This document shows, in pieces, positions 10,923 through 25,400 of a DNA stretch of 64,000 bases. Source of the DNA: Mimachlamys varia (lineage: Eukaryota; Mollusca; Bivalvia; Pectinida; Pectinidae); the NCBI GenBank assembly GCA_947623455.1, contig OX392530.1, positions 3,447,501 through 3,511,500 on the forward strand. Direction: 5' to 3'. Numbering within the stretch: the stretch's first letter is position 1; each line of letters opens with the position of its first letter. A program made the position numbers and the translations under genes. Under the pieces are notes generated by a model. That model saw nothing but the letters and a program-made list of their open reading frames with translations, was not told the DNA's origin and made no database searches.

Positions 10923-11446
10923 ACTGTGTACCGTCTGAAGCTGTTGTAAATAATATAGCTACGTACTGTACTGCACGTATGTTAATAAGGTACAGAAAGT
11001 TATTCAAAGTCACTTTAATTATATGCAATGAGGACAGTGGACTAAAGTTTAACACCGATATGATGATGACGTAACAGTAACATCAAAGTGTCGTGTAAAA
11101 ATAAAACACCCTGTTAAATGTACATGCATAATTTGAAAACTAATAGTACAAGAAGGAAGATACTATTTATAATGCTGCATTATACAAAACTAGCTGCGAA
11201 TCAAAAGAATGAAGAAATACACAACTAAATAGCCAAATCAAATATTTATAATGACAAAGACAGCAGTCATTTCATCATTTTATTTTTTTCCGATACAGAG
11301 GTCCAAAATTAACAACGGATAATAAAAAAAAAAACACCATGAAATTGTCATTTATTTTTGTGTTAGGTTTCCTGAATCGAACATAACGTGGAAAGATTAA
11401 AAAACGAAGTTTAAAATTTTTCTAAACATGCTACATGTAGTAAAAA

Positions 11447-11590
11447 TTATCCAACTCAACGATTAACCTCAGGGTAACATATGAATTAGGGAGAGATTAT
11501 CACGGAAACCCTTGAAAAGGTACAAAAAGATTAAGAATAGGTTGTGCGGAAGGGTAAGCGTCTTATGCTTCATATAAATTCAGCTATAGG
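11447..11590 (-). mobile_element. Degraded 3' fragment of the Penelope-like element
   Basis: Contains 'cacggaaacccttgaaaagg', 'taggttgtgcggaagggtaa' and 'gcgtcttatgcttcat', diverged forms of the element tail at 44.5 and 59.9 kb. No coding remains. Confidence 0.5.
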
Positions 11591-11997
11591 GAGAAGGTGG
11601 GTAGTACCCCATCAAAACTCATGACGACAAGAGAAGCATATTTTCAAGACTCAGTGTCTAGACTCCCAACATTTAGACACTCTTCGCTTAATAAGCTCTT
11701 CTATGTACAGATTTACAAAAACTGTCATCGATCTCATGAATAAAAACCACACTTAATCATCAGCAACATCACAATCCGAACTCAAGCTAACTTTAACAAA
11801 GCATTAACAAAGGAACGATATATCGGTTATAATAAGATTTACAATTAAGTACAAATATATAAGATTTAGAATAAACAACATCCATAATATATCATAACAC
11901 TGTATATTTACTTTCGAGTTAATAAATGCAGTAATGGGAAGTGGCTGAGAATTTTGAGGAGGATGCTATAAGGTCTATCAATTGAGGACATTTAAAC

Positions 11998-12336
11998 ATT
12001 GAACTGCTTTCAGTTGGCATTCATATAGCCTATGAATGCCAACTGAAAGCAGTTCAATACTTATATTTACCATTTTTAGAATCTGCTCATGTCATAAAAC
12101 AATCAATAACACATTTTATTTCTCAGCATTTAGCTCAATAAACGTATTTGTCGCATATGCTTGTTCAATGAAAAGAACAGCCATCGCCCGGGGACGGTCA
12201 ATGGTATCCAACGTAACAATTATGACGTCATAATAATGATGACGTCAACAATCGGTCATTGGCATTCATGGCCTGATGAATGCCAACTGAATTTGGTAGG
12301 GATATATAGTGGCAATGCCATTCAATGGTAAATATT
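11998..12336. mobile_element. Palindromic non-autonomous element 'P', copy 1
   Basis: Opens with a perfect palindrome, 28-nt arms at 11998-12025 and 12031-12058 around TAGCC. The arm contains TTGAACTGCTTTCAGTTGGC. It then runs through a ~200-bp body shared with 45.9-46.1 kb and a second small hairpin on GGCATTCAT/ATGAATGCC (12261-12284). Two TGACGTCA sites lie at 12223-12230 and 12240-12247. It has no ORF. The second copy is at 45703-46126. Confidence 0.8.
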
Positions 12337-12589
12337 AGTAGTTAACTGCCGATTTCTTCCGTGTTAATATCAGTCGACGGTGAATTCAAAGTAAGAACAC
12401 ATATGTACATTGTATTTAAAATTAAAGAATGCATCTAATCATATATGTTAAAGCTATTTCATTGAGGTACCAAGCATATTTGACCAATATTCTAGCCTAT
12501 TATACACAATCAGGAAAGGACAGCAACGTGTTACAGCAATGTTAGGGGTAATTATGGTTACTTATGCCTTCTGGTTACGAATTAATTCA

Positions 12590-13980
12590 GAGACATGTAT
12601 ATAATGTCTAGGTATACGGCCACACACTTGGTACAAATCAAGGTTAAAATCGTGACCCGGAAATATTGCATTGTTAAAGTGGAGTCATGATGAGTGTTCA
12701 ATATAATCATGGTCTGTTCCGTTCTGTAATACACTACCATTGTAACAGCGGTCCACTCCTTACCACAACATGACCAATCACGGAACAACATAATTGAAAA
12801 ATAAAACAGGCCAGCTAAGAGTGGGTCACATTTTGTGCCCATTGGAATCCAACAGTTTGCTGGAAAAAAATTCTCCAAACTCAAAAAGTTATTGTCAACG
12901 ATAAATTCAATCATTTGTAAAATAAATCTTCCGAAGTATATTCCATTTAGCTTTGCTGTGATTTTCACAACCATACTTTTGTATCATCGTCCAGAAGTCT
13001 TGGAAAAGGCAATGAGAGATCGAAGACGTTCTTTGTGTTTGGTATGTTGTACAACAGCATACGGGATGGAAAATCAAACATTTTTTATGGCAAAACCTTT
13101 TTTACAAGAACTGTTTTCAAGTTTTTTTTTAAAATCAGCATCAGAATACCTGTAACCCTGTTATATTGGTACTTAGGATTGTTTCAAGAAGTTGTGATGT
13201 TGCCTGGCTGAGCAATAAGCAGAGTCAATAATAAATCGTTGCCTATAAGGATCCCTTTGCAGTTAAGGCATCCAATATAGACGAGGCAAGTCAGCGTCGT
13301 TCTCATAAACCTTTATCATGAAAGATTGTGACACTGATGCATGATTTGAAAGTATTTTTTTTTCAACAAAAAGGTCAAAACGTAAACAAGGTTACCTTGG
13401 TTATCAAGCGGGCCTAGCTATTTTACAAACAATAAATGTAATAGGGTTTACAAACAAGTATCAAGGTATTCGATGTTTTTTCCTAAGACACTACCACAAT
13501 GTCATGTTGTTGTGGACGAAATAAATCGACCTGTGTTTAGTTTTCATTTTGTATCGCAAACAGCTAATTCTTTTCTGGATAGGGCCCTGATGTACTTCAC
13601 CCACTCTGATAGTGAATCCTTCTAAACGTGTTACGTTTACAATTTCATTTTTGTTCTTTCGTGGGGTCCGTACGTATCTTGAAATCCACATTCCATTTGA
13701 TTAATGGCGTCTCTTGATACCCAGGATCCTTCATGAAAAACCGCCGTAGCTTTAAGTTTAGAGTACTGTTTAGATTGACGGTTAATATGTGTCCAGCTGG
13801 ACCATAGCAATATCGAGATGAAGGACACGGACATTCCATATGGTATATAGAATGAGTCTCGAAAAAAACTGCTTAGAGTGTTTTTTGATTTAAGTGTTGT
13901 TTGGGGTCTACCATAACTTGGAACACTCGGAATCACATTTATAAATAATTGATTTAGCGTTTGGTTGATCTTCATCAATA
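12590..13980 (-). pseudogene. Decayed Penelope-like reverse transcriptase
   Basis: On the minus strand a 130-codon frame (12974-12582) reads EFIVDNNFLSLENFFP then WIPMGTKCDPLLAGLF. This is a mutated form of the reverse transcriptase segment DNIFV...VGIPMGTNC seen at 60.7 kb. Farther 5' (13839-13645) the peptide DPGYQETPLIKWN resembles the N-terminal part of the same element family. Frames are interrupted, so this is a dead copy. The boundary at 13980 is approximate. Confidence 0.6.
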
Positions 13981-15034
13981 AAAATGTTGGCGATGACGCT
14001 TTCCTTTAATGTATATGATTGTATCTATAAATACCATTTATATGAATGGTAAACACAATCAGCACTAATGGCTGGGTGTCCGGAACACTCTACAACGCAG
14101 TCCCCCTGCGATTATTAAACCGTGTTATTGATCACATTACGTATCAGAAAACACATCAAACGATGATTTCAAATGCTAGTCTCCGGCTTCCGACAACTAT
14201 TCCCTATTTGTACAAAACTCATTTGGATTATCCACTTAACTTGTGTAATTGAAAAGTTAAGTGACAGGATTTAATGTTACCGGTGATTAGACAGCACGTG
14301 CCCGTATAATGACAATGCACTTACAGCCGTATCCAATCAGAATCGTTTTGGATACATCTTCGATAGATTTGAATTGATTTTTATTTAATTTTAACTATAA
14401 CTGTATTTAACATCATATGCATGTTAACGACGTGTCGCAATGTTTGTTTTTTATCAACCTCGATCGAATAATGTCTTTACATTATACTCTCTTTATATAT
14501 ATACTTACCACGAATTCCTTTCCATGGGTATAAGTATTTTAAAAATCAATTTTGCAAAAGTGTCAATCGATTTTATCACTAATATATGTTTTCGTTCTAC
14601 TTAAACTATCCCTCCGTGTTTATACGCAATATCATTACTTATGTAAATATTGGCTCACAATATTATCAGCAGAAATGATCAGTAGACGCACTCATTGCAC
14701 AGGTTACCTGTGACTGTATATCGAGCGACTCATTTCAACATCATCCTGGGATCGATTATTCCATTTACTCTTTTAGAAAAGTAATCAGGCAGAAAGAAAG
14801 AGATCTGTTTTTAGGTTAGTGAAGTATTGAACAATAGATGCATTCACTTATAAACGTTTAATTGCTGTTTACTGAAGGAAGATTGTTCTCAAATAGTGGG
14901 CACTTCATTTGTTTAATTGAAATAGTGGTATTATGGCTGACTAAATCTTGTTTTGGGATTTTCTTCATATATGAGAGACATGACGACTAGGTTTCAGAAG
15001 CGGATAATTCGAGATAATATTGAACAGACATACC

Positions 15035-15142
15035 ATGGTCAACTTTAGAAAGCGTATATTTCCAGGTTATGCTGATACAATGCTACAAGAGGATCGTATA
15101 TACATACAACATGAAGAAAGGCCAGACGATGAAGTGTATGAG
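15035..15142 (+). CDS. TRPA candidate alternative first exon 1a
   Basis: ATG in good context (taccATGGTC), in-frame TAA upstream at 15005, 36 codons, then donor GAG|GTAAGTAC in phase 0. The peptide starts MVNFRKRIFPGYADT and ends RPDDEVYE. No other plus-strand gene between here and 48.6 kb could accept it, and exon 2 requires phase 0. It is 33.5 kb from exon 2. It could instead be a non-TRPA exon. Confidence 0.5.
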
Positions 15143-18100
15143 GTAAGTACAGAGTAATATCATAACAATTGTATTCTTTGAAAATTAATTTCCCTAGTTT
15201 GATATCGCGAGATGGAAATGAAAAAAGCAAAGCCTCAAAAGAACTTAAATTTAGTAAATCTATGATATAATCTATGAGATTTTGAGAAATATTCATGATG
15301 AAATGAATCAAAAAGACAAATAAAAAAAAACCAACAAAAAACAAAAAACAAAACCGGAGCGAGTCGGACAGATTTGTTAGCATTTTTGTTTTATTTTTAA
15401 AGAATTTGTATTTTTTCCTGTTGGAAGATCGGATGGCCGAACGATTCAAGTAATAACTTGCTTAAAATAAGATAACGTGAAAAAGAGTTCCCCTATTTTG
15501 AAAAATATCTATTGTTCAAACCTATATGTTGTAATCGTTTTTCATTATTCATGATTTTTAACAATAATTAAGCTATCTTTTGTTTTCATTTCTTCTAATC
15601 CCCGATAACATTTTTTTTGGAATACTATTTCCGTTACCAAACTTGTTTTACTTTTAGTGAATTAAAGACTGGTTGTATTTGGTAATTTATTACCAACTGA
15701 TAATGCTCAGTTCAGTTAGTTTCATTGTGTGTTTCGTAAACATGTAAACAAAATCAGGTGTCCGTACACATGACTGGGTAAAACATTAAGATATCTAAAT
15801 TAAATGATTTATATATATATATGATTTAGATTGGCTTCTCAATCCTGTATACAATTCATTGATAATGAAGAAGTTCGAATGTAAATAATTTGGCTCATTT
15901 TATATTGGTGTCATAACATTTTTCGTTTGAAATAAGCAAAGTGAAAACTGCGTTAAAACAGTTTTTTGTCATTTTTAATGTAGATACTGGATCTGGATAA
16001 TCTTTTTATATGATCATTCAAATGATCAATTGGATTACCATATATAATCTAGCATGGAAGACATGAGAGGTTTGATGTTCATTTATTTTAGAAAATCAAA
16101 ATCCATGATCTAAAATCATCTTTCAGGTCTTTAAGGAGAAAAAAAAAAAAAAATATACCCGACCCTGCCCAAAAAAACCCAAACAATTTTACAAGCAATC
16201 CAAACGATTACAATTTATAATAAGACTCAATGCAAATGTAAATTAATAATAAAATCAATTTTTAAAATGTCGGTTTTTCTTGTATTGCTTGATATCATTA
16301 TACAAAAAGGTACTTTATGAACCCAAGATAAGATCAAAACCAATCATGGTAATAGCATGTTTGTCATATCCACTAGTATGTTTGTCATTTCCATCAATAT
16401 TATTGATCACTGCAATTTTCATTAATTATATATATATCATCACCAAACTAACACAAGATATTCATCTTTGACTCGTGTTTATCCCTCATCAATTATGCAT
16501 ACAAAAACACTATGTTTTGTTTCTTATATTGTCATGACTATTGGCTTAATGTCACTTTTGTCATCAATATTAATTGCCTGCTATTATAATGTTAACTGTC
16601 AACATCGCGACAATTTTGAGTTTCCTTTTTGAGAAGCTCATAATGGTGTGTTTTCCTACATATATGCTCAGCAACAAACTAGACATATTTTTTTTGTTTT
16701 TCTTTTCAAAAGCGTTCATAAAAATGTTTTTTCTTCTCCTTTTGCATCTTGGAATTTTTGATACAGCAAAGAAAACCATATCAAACCGGCTTTATTTATT
16801 ACGGTACATATTCGCTAACACTTGAAGAATCTCGAACGTATACCTATGTCCTGAGAGGTCTAGAATCGGTAATTCTCTAAATCTAGTTTTAATAAATTTA
16901 TTTCCAAAACCAACTTAATTCATAACCCTAATTCTTAATTATATATATTGAATATGGAATTCCGACAGTTGATCATAGTGACCAGAAAAAAACCATTGTG
17001 GTACCTGATGACCTCTGTTGCTTTCTCTGGTATTGATGATTATAATGGTTTCCTGAGTTCGTGATGAAATGTGTTGACTCTTCATGTGATGTTGTTACAG
17101 GTATATGTGAAAATGATTCATTTGATATTTTGTCAGCTTTTGATATAGTAAAAACAGTCGGACCAGATAAAATTAGTCACCGCGTACTTAAAGCTATGGC
17201 AAATCGATTTCCTCTCCCCTCACTGTTATATTTAATCGTTCAAAATGCACGAATGTTCCTTTACTACATGTTGGCATAAAGCACACGTGTTACCTTTATT
17301 TTAGAAAGAAGGTGATTTTAATATTCCGTTTATTTACCGGTTAGTGATTTCACGGTATACAAAGTGTAACAAATATGCTCCTGAAGATTTTAATCTTGGT
17401 CCCATTATACAAAAAGTACAAAGTCCTTGACCATATGCCTGTGCTTTTCTGTTGTTCTTTAATAAAATACTTTGTTGAAAACATTAAACGTTGTACAATA
17501 CGTGACATTTAAAGATGTTTCCGGTGACGTTAGCAGTAATCTGAAGAAACATGTGGCACGTGATCTAATTACCCTGTATAACACAATATGTACGATGAGT
17601 ACCCATCAAATTATATTATCGACGTTATCCGGGTCATAAAAGCTGTCCAAATTAGTTCGCTTTCTTGACACTTCCTTTCTATTTTACAAGTTTAATACCG
17701 ACATCTGCCATTAATGGATACATGCAGTAAGCGATGTGACCTTATTACCCCCCTTTAATCATCAAACTTAGTCCAGATTTAGTTTTTTCTATATGTGGTT
17801 TGCAATCAGGTATGTGGCCTGGCTTATAACTTATGTTTACTTTATATTAAGTATCGGGTTTTAAATAATTTAAGGTGCTTAATCGATTTATCGTGTTTAA
17901 TGATATAATGACATTAATCCGAACTCAAAGTTAATTAAACTAGAGGAAAATACAAACAACAGAAAATATTTACATGGCGACCCTTGTAAATGTACAAAAA
18001 TATACGACTAGGTATTCCGGAAGAGAAAGCGTCTTCTTCTTTATCAACGACACCAGCCTAGTTAATTTTGGTCATATCCAAGTAAACAATCAAAGTGAGA

Positions 18101-19358
18101 ACTGAGTCATCATTCTCAATCACAACAAGTAAAAACACTTATGAGCATACTAAAAAACGTTCAACTTCATATCACACAAGATACAAAATATTATTCAATT
18201 TAACGAAGATGAAGACCATAAAACTTGCTCAAAGTTTTTGATCAACCTGCATCTCTGGAATCCCTGTGTAATATCGATATCGATCACGAAAATCTCGATA
18301 TTGGAAGCAAGCAATAGAATAACGAATCAACTAAACATTGTTTGGACGAAATGTACTTTTTCTGGACTATGAATTAATGCAAAGGATCATGACCATAACA
18401 TTCATTTCCTTTTATTTCATATCTTATTACTTATTCCTTTTTCGTTCAGTTTTCTGTTGATATGAATGCCGGACAAGGTATTTGAAGGATACATATGTAA
18501 TCGATTTGCGTTTATACCTGCATGAACATTTGAACAACATAGGTTAATCCTTATATCTACATGCTCAATTTTTGTTATTGACGTCATAAAAACAATCCTG
18601 ATATTTTCCATATAGAAGTGTATATGTTTTCAGCATTAATGAGATTCATGGAACAGATTGACGTCAAAATGAACAGCCTTACTTCGAAAAAAAACAACCA
18701 AGCAAAAAAAAAAAACAAACGTACATGTACAACAACATCTGGTTGTCGTTTATAATGCAAAATGGGAAGCTTCATGATGACGTTGAACAAATTACGTTCA
18801 TGGCTGAATGAAAATGATTTCTTCTTGTGGTGTTTTATTCCTTTAGAAAAAACTTTCAATGGAAAAAGTAATGTATAATGGCATACGCTTTAGTTCCATA
18901 TGCATCGTACGCATCATATATGTGACTGAAGTAACATAGGTAGTAAGGAAACAATTCTGTTGTTTATATCCCAAGACTAGCACATTTTCATTTTTACGTG
19001 TTGTTATCATTGCATTGAAGTTGTGTACACGCTCATCACAACTTCTGTCACATCATACTGTATTTGTAATAAACCACGGGTATTAAATGTTGTCTCACAC
19101 ACAGATCAATAATGTTATCTATAACGTTCCATCATTTTTGCCTTCTAATGGCTTATCCGGTATAGTTTAGATATCGTTCTTTACAAATATGTTTTATCAC
19201 CATATATTTATATTGCCATTCTATTCCATCAATATTACCTTTACCATGACTGATCATATCTAACTTTATATTTTTTATTATAAATCTTTCTTTTACTACA
19301 TGAATGTAACATTCATATTTATCCTCCTCCTCCTCCTCCCCCTTCTTCTCCTCCTCCC

Positions 19359-19404
<46 letters not shown>

Positions 19405-22400
19405 GTTTTTCGTTTACTGTGGCACACCGAGACAAGACTTAATTTGCATTATAGTTTGGTATTATAAATTTAAACTTGAGTTTCTATGTCTGCAGTTTAA
19501 AAGAGATTCGTGAAACAGTCTGATTTTAATTCCCTTTCGACTGTATTGTCTCGTGTTATTCGAGTCGGAAATAAAGTTCAATTTTTCTTTGAATTGACCG
19601 TATAGTTTTTGGGATACTCAAGACTGAAACATGGTCTTGACTTGTTTGATGTCTTTATTCACAAAACAAGTTTTTTTCTCTTATCAAATCTGTCATTTTC
19701 TCTACTACGAGGAGGAAATATGTAGCTAACTTTAATCGAACGCTCAGAGTGGCTTTATCTATTCTTTCTAAGTTAATGTATTGTTATTTATTTTTATAAA
19801 GGAACAAACACGATTACAAGAATGTATACGTAAGGGTTCGAGTGATCGCATGCAATAATGGATCTCTCTTACTGTAGTAAAACGGTTCATCTTCATATCA
19901 CTTAACGATACAGAATATTTCTCAATTAGACAAAGATGGCGACCATAAAACTTGCCCATAGTTTTGACCAACCAGCATCTCTGGAATCCTTGTGTTGTTT
20001 GTTTGTTTATCAGCAGTCGACATCAATCATGAAAATCACGATATTTAGAACAAGCCCTAGAATATCGAATCAACTGAGACATGTAAACACCATAGGTTGG
20101 AGAAATAGACATTATTCAGAAATCTCACTGAGAAAAAGTTTCGTCGTCGAAATGATATAAGGATAAGACGGAGAAGCTTCCAATGCCTTTATCATAACTT
20201 AATATCGTATTTGGTGCCAAACCTGGACCACCTGCATCCAGACTGTGGATAACTTTTGATTTTCGGAAAGAATTGATGAAAAAAATACAATTGTTAATGA
20301 TTGATCTCTGAAAAGGCCACTGTAGCAATAACCATATATTCAAAAGTGTTGGTACATGAAATGGTGCGGGTACGATTTTGTTCCGCTTTCGATATAATGG
20401 GCTATTTATTTGGACAAGTGTTTCCCTGGTCAAGCTGGACACTACGCTGTACAATAAAGTTAGCGAAAGTAGAAATGGACATATGGAGGATAGACCAATT
20501 TAAGCTTGGTATGTGATAATATTCCAATATTGTATTACGTGGAAATTGACGACATTTAATACAAAAGTTTGATTCAACCTTTATCGCAAAGCCATTAGTT
20601 ATGTCAATAAGTTGTATGGCATTGCTAAACCATTACAGGTGACATATAAAGTTACTATACAACCTTAGGACCAAGGGATCAATAAAACTATTCACAGCAA
20701 TAAACTTCATCTATTAAACGTTATGATTGGTAGGAAAAAGGACAGACGCATATACGTAGGACTTCATCATTAATGCAACGTACGCAAAGCCTGATTGGTA
20801 ATCAAACGTCAGAATGAACTCAAATGTTTCACGTCGGTTGGTCCTCGTCTAGTGTCGAATGTTCTACACAAAAACGTGTATTATAGGCCATGGGTGTCTC
20901 TAAATTAGCGTCCAACGTTGGGAAACCTTGCTGCAAAGCTGCAATACCTTCAGGACTGGGGAAGATGTTAGAAACAGGAACCGTAGTTTGTTCAATTAAA
21001 GACAGCCCCTATCGTATCTTAAAGGTAAGACTGATTTATTTTGCTCAACGTCCATGAATTTATGGTATTTGAGATGGCCTAGAAAGATACGTCAAACGTT
21101 TTCTATCTGCTGTACAGATTAATACCAGGCTCCAGTTTCATGAATATTCCTTCACTATAAGTCTCCAATGGAAAGCATTACATAGGTTCTTAAAGATCCA
21201 TCGGCTGCTATAATGCTTTACTTTAGAGCATTTCAAACTTAGGAATTCCATGAGGTTTATGAACGTTCATAAAACTCGGATTAGAAAGCAGACACCTTTT
21301 TAATGCACATATTTAACTTTTACAAGTTATCAGCCACTGTTCAGACATGGGATAAAAGACCGGACAATGGTTAATTAACATTATATAATGGGTCAAAAGG
21401 TCAGATGATGGATTAAACTTACCAGTAGTTTAGAATAAGTACTGTTTGGGTGAAAAATGAACATATACGTAACTGTTTAATGAAATATATGACAGTTCAT
21501 GATTTGATTACAGTCGTAGGTCAGACAATCACTGTTATGGATGTTGACTGTTCGGTTTGGTTTAAATTTTTTGTACATCCTTTTTAAAGCTTGTTCAGTG
21601 TATTGGTTTGGTGCACGTGTATTGCTGCGGTATGTTCATGTAAGCTTCCTTGCTATAGTGCGAAACTAATGCCAACTGTATAGTGTTACCACACAGAGGT
21701 ATATTGCCGACGGCCCCCTGCAAAACACCACATCCAGTCACATTATATGACAAAAGGTTATACAGTCGTTTTACTCCCATAATGTTGAGCAAGAAGCAGG
21801 GAGCTAAGCTAAAGGTCAAAAGTAAGGCAGCTTCAAGGGATACATTAGAAAAAGAATTAGAAATAAATTCTTACGCCATACCAGAAAAGCAATTGTTTAA
21901 AGTACATGTATGATTAAAATATCAACAATATCGTTTTGTCTTACATATGTTTGACGTTAACATAAAGGGCAAATAAAACGTTACGCTACCTTAAATGGAA
22001 TATAAATACTCATATAATTTATCTAAATCTTGATTAAAACGTTCAAAAGAGCTTCAGTTAAAACAGAAGTTTCGTGATTTGTTATAAAAAAGAACGTCAA
22101 ACTCAGGTGAGATTTAGTAGGCTTTTCAGCCGTGATAATTACCCAAATTGGTACATCATATAACAGTCTATGTAATTTGTTTTCAGTTTTTCCAATAGAT
22201 GTGTCTATTGCGACAAAATAAATTGCTTTTATTATTACCCTACTGAATTTCATTTATAAATATCTACTTTCTAATTATTCGTTTATAAGGTATAGCAATT
22301 TAAACATTTAAACATACGTATAACTATCCCTTTCAAAATTCTCCAAAATTGTGCCGCTGTACATCGTTTTTACTGGTTTTCGGATGTGTATTCGTTTATC

Positions 22401-25400
22401 CGTAACATGTTCATGAAAACAAAAATATGCAGTGGTGTTGATGTTTAATTTCTATTGGTTATACTGTCAATTATATTTGCAAGTACCTTTCAAACCATGT
22501 TCAGACTGTGTACCAAATTGGGAGGTGTAGATCTTGTAGAAGCTTGCCGTTACAGGAAAACAAATAAAAAACACCGGATACCGAAGCGCCTAAAAAACAT
22601 AATTCAAACTCAAATATAAAAGACCAATAATAAGTCCGAAAAAGATCAACAAACTATTAGCAACAATAAACAATGTCGACATGGTTCTGGGTGCCGAATT
22701 CCATTTTTTTGAAAAGGTGCTTTTTATTTGTTTGTATAGTAATCATATAGGAAACAACATGTGTTTTGTTGACATAAAAACCAAGTAAACCAAGATAAAG
22801 GAACACGCGTTATTTGACGAAGTTGGTGCAGTCAGATCCTTGTTTTGCGCGACAGATCTGATGCCGGCTTGATCGTTACATCTCTTTGAAATACCCTGCC
22901 GTAGCCATGTATTTCAATATCATCCGTCAAATTAAATTGATTAATAAGTGGCGTCTGCAGCAGTCTCTGAACGATTGATTGTTAGTTAATAGACCAGGAG
23001 ATTAATTAGCTGTATCATATTCTGTTTTCTGTAAGGACAGGCGGTTATTCTGACATTTAATGAGCATGCACGTATCAAGATCAAAAGATTACATCGCTTG
23101 ATCAGTTTAAGTAAACATTGAGCAAAGAACTAGCGCGTCATTTAATCATTCAGAATTCTCTATTGTTATAAACAAAACATTCTATATGTTCTATTATCAC
23201 AAACCTTCTTTCCCTATTGTTAAAATGATTGAAATTTGCATATGAAATGATTGTTGTAAGTATATTGATAATAGGTTGATGTTCGTATACCTCTTTATCA
23301 TAACCTGGTTCGTAGGTCATCACAAAGTGGTGCAGACATTATTATATGTATTGTATTGTTTTGTCAACAGTCAATACCTTTCTCAACTCATGGTCCGGGG
23401 AAATATAAGCCGTTGCTGCTATTTCATCACTCACGGCTAGCATTTTGCCATTCTAGCACCGTCCAACCACTAACTTATTGATCGCTGAGTGGGCTGGAAC
23501 AAACGGAGTACAGTATCTTGTTGTACAAAATAGAACACGCCTCCTGTATTAATGGCATAGGTGTCACTTATCTAACACATTTGATAATTTAATGCGTACA
23601 TGGAAGTTTTTGTCGTTGGGGCATAACATTCAATAATTGAAGGTACATTATCGCCATTGGAACTCATCAATTTAACTTTAACAGTGTACATTGTGAATAT
23701 TACAATGGATAAGCTTTGTCATAAAAGAATCACATTCTATATTTGTTTCTCATTGTTAAAGCTAAATAATTAAAATATTAAGCTTTTATAAAGCAGGTAA
23801 GGTATCATCGTTTCATCGACTGTGATTAAAATGCTATGAGGTATCCAAAATAGTTAAATTGTAAATACACGAAAATGCCTCGGGAAGCAATCCGACTCAG
23901 CATCGGCCCACACATTGCCGATGACATATGCGTTCTCTAGTAGCAGTTTGCTGTCGGCTTATGTCTGTAACATTGCGTTGAGTTATTTAACTTTAATTTT
24001 AAGCATTATTTTTTAATTCTTTTGGTGTTATTGCGTTCGTTTTCATAGACGTTTCGCCTTGCGTCGCGTCTATGAAAAATGCCCAATTTGTTTTTGTCGA
24101 AGACTTCATAAATAATGAGAACAATGCTTAAATGAATACGAAAAAAGCCATATCATTAGACTGGATGGAACGAAAGAAATCAGTTTTGAGTTGCATTTGT
24201 ATAACCTAGAATTTCAATTTCTTAATCAGTCATTTAGCGTCGTCCAAGTATGTTGTTTGCATCGACAGCGCAGAAAATCTCGAGCGGTTTTCAATACGTG
24301 TATTGTTTGTTATCTTTTGTCTATTCCTTTTTGGCTTTAAACAAGGTGAGAAGACATTGTAAAAAACAGTTTTCGGCAATGCATATTTAGAAATTGATAA
24401 AATCAGTGAATATGTATGAATAGATAAGACATCATTTTAAGCAGTAAATTATCTCTTAATAGTCAAAGAAAGGCATAATTGAGCTAATCTTTATATGGAA
24501 CATTTTCCTAGAAAAAAAACCAACTGATTGTTAACACAAAATGTTTGATAAAATGAAGATAAAGTCGGTTAAACCAATCTGAATCCCACCATTGGTAAGT
24601 ACACAATTACTAGTATAAGAAACTACTTTTTTTCTTGTGCCGGCAACACAAACACACCTGTTTGTTTTGTAAATTGCAATTTATAATGCATACATAGAAA
24701 ACAGGAAAATAAGTAATAAAATCTGTGTCAGGGTTCCAAAATTTGATTTATTTATTTTCTCCTTATTTTATTAAGTGAAAACATCATCATTTTCTACCAA
24801 CAGAAGTATCATTTAAAGGTTGATTATACATCTTTTGCAAAAACATAATACTGTGCTAACTGCAAGTTCGAGGTGTGATTTAATATATCTACTAAACACA
24901 AATCTGCGATAAACAAATAACCCCATTTAGAAATAAAATATTTTTTTCCAAACATTCAATTTAACGGTTGATTGGTTTGCATGGTCATCAACTATAAAAA
25001 ACAATTATCTATAAATTAATATTTCAAGCATTGCTTTGATTTTGACAGAAATTCGAACATTTAGGAAGATCCAACGGCTTTACATGTAAACAATTTATAA
25101 GCTTATTTTAGAGTTTAGAGTTGAATTGTTGTGACTAGTAAACACGAATCTTCCATAAACTACAATATCGATAAAAAACAAAATAGTTTTTAAAACATTC
25201 AATTTTACGGTAGATTGATATCATTGTCATTAACTATGAAACCAACTTCTTTTGAATAAATATTTCAAGCAAAGCCGTAACTCTAACATCAGACATCATT
25301 AGCGGCTTTAGGTGTATAAAACAGGATCCAGAAGCTGAGTTATGAGATGTGACAAAGTAGACCGATGGTTTATGATTCGTTCGTGACGATTACAGGTGGG

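Larger units (their letters stand above)
10925..15034. other. Intergenic region between the two divergently transcribed genes
   Basis: This should carry the SLC7 5' UTR/promoter on the left and the most distal TRPA promoter on the right. I saw no clear TATA box. It holds a degraded Penelope-like tail (11447-11590), a palindromic element with two CRE motifs (11998-12336) and a decayed reverse transcriptase body (12590-13980). Open frames on both strands here are short and not gene-like. Confidence 0.5.
15143..20889. other. Non-coding interval between candidate first exons 1a and 1b
   Basis: AT-rich sequence with no convincing exon. It contains a non-LTR reverse transcriptase relic (17061-17470), two Penelope-like copies (17914-18337 and 19780-20110) and a CTC/CAT microsatellite (19320-19404). 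A CRE-like TGACGTCA lies near 18580. Confidence 0.5.

Noticed and set aside
13491..13978. 113- and 66-codon minus-strand ORFs as a separate gene
   Set aside because: Parts resemble the N-terminal region of the Penelope-like element whose reverse transcriptase continues at 12.6-13.0 kb in the same orientation, so they are treated as one decayed copy.
15045..15449. 134-codon minus-strand ORF
   Set aside because: Low-complexity Phe/Leu-rich translation of AT-rich intron; it overlaps exon 1a, whose plus-strand start and donor are better supported.
24548..24595. Additional candidate first exon ending at donor GGTAAGTAC (24595)
   Set aside because: The ATG frame upstream hits TGA before the donor, so it cannot supply a coding phase-0 end.
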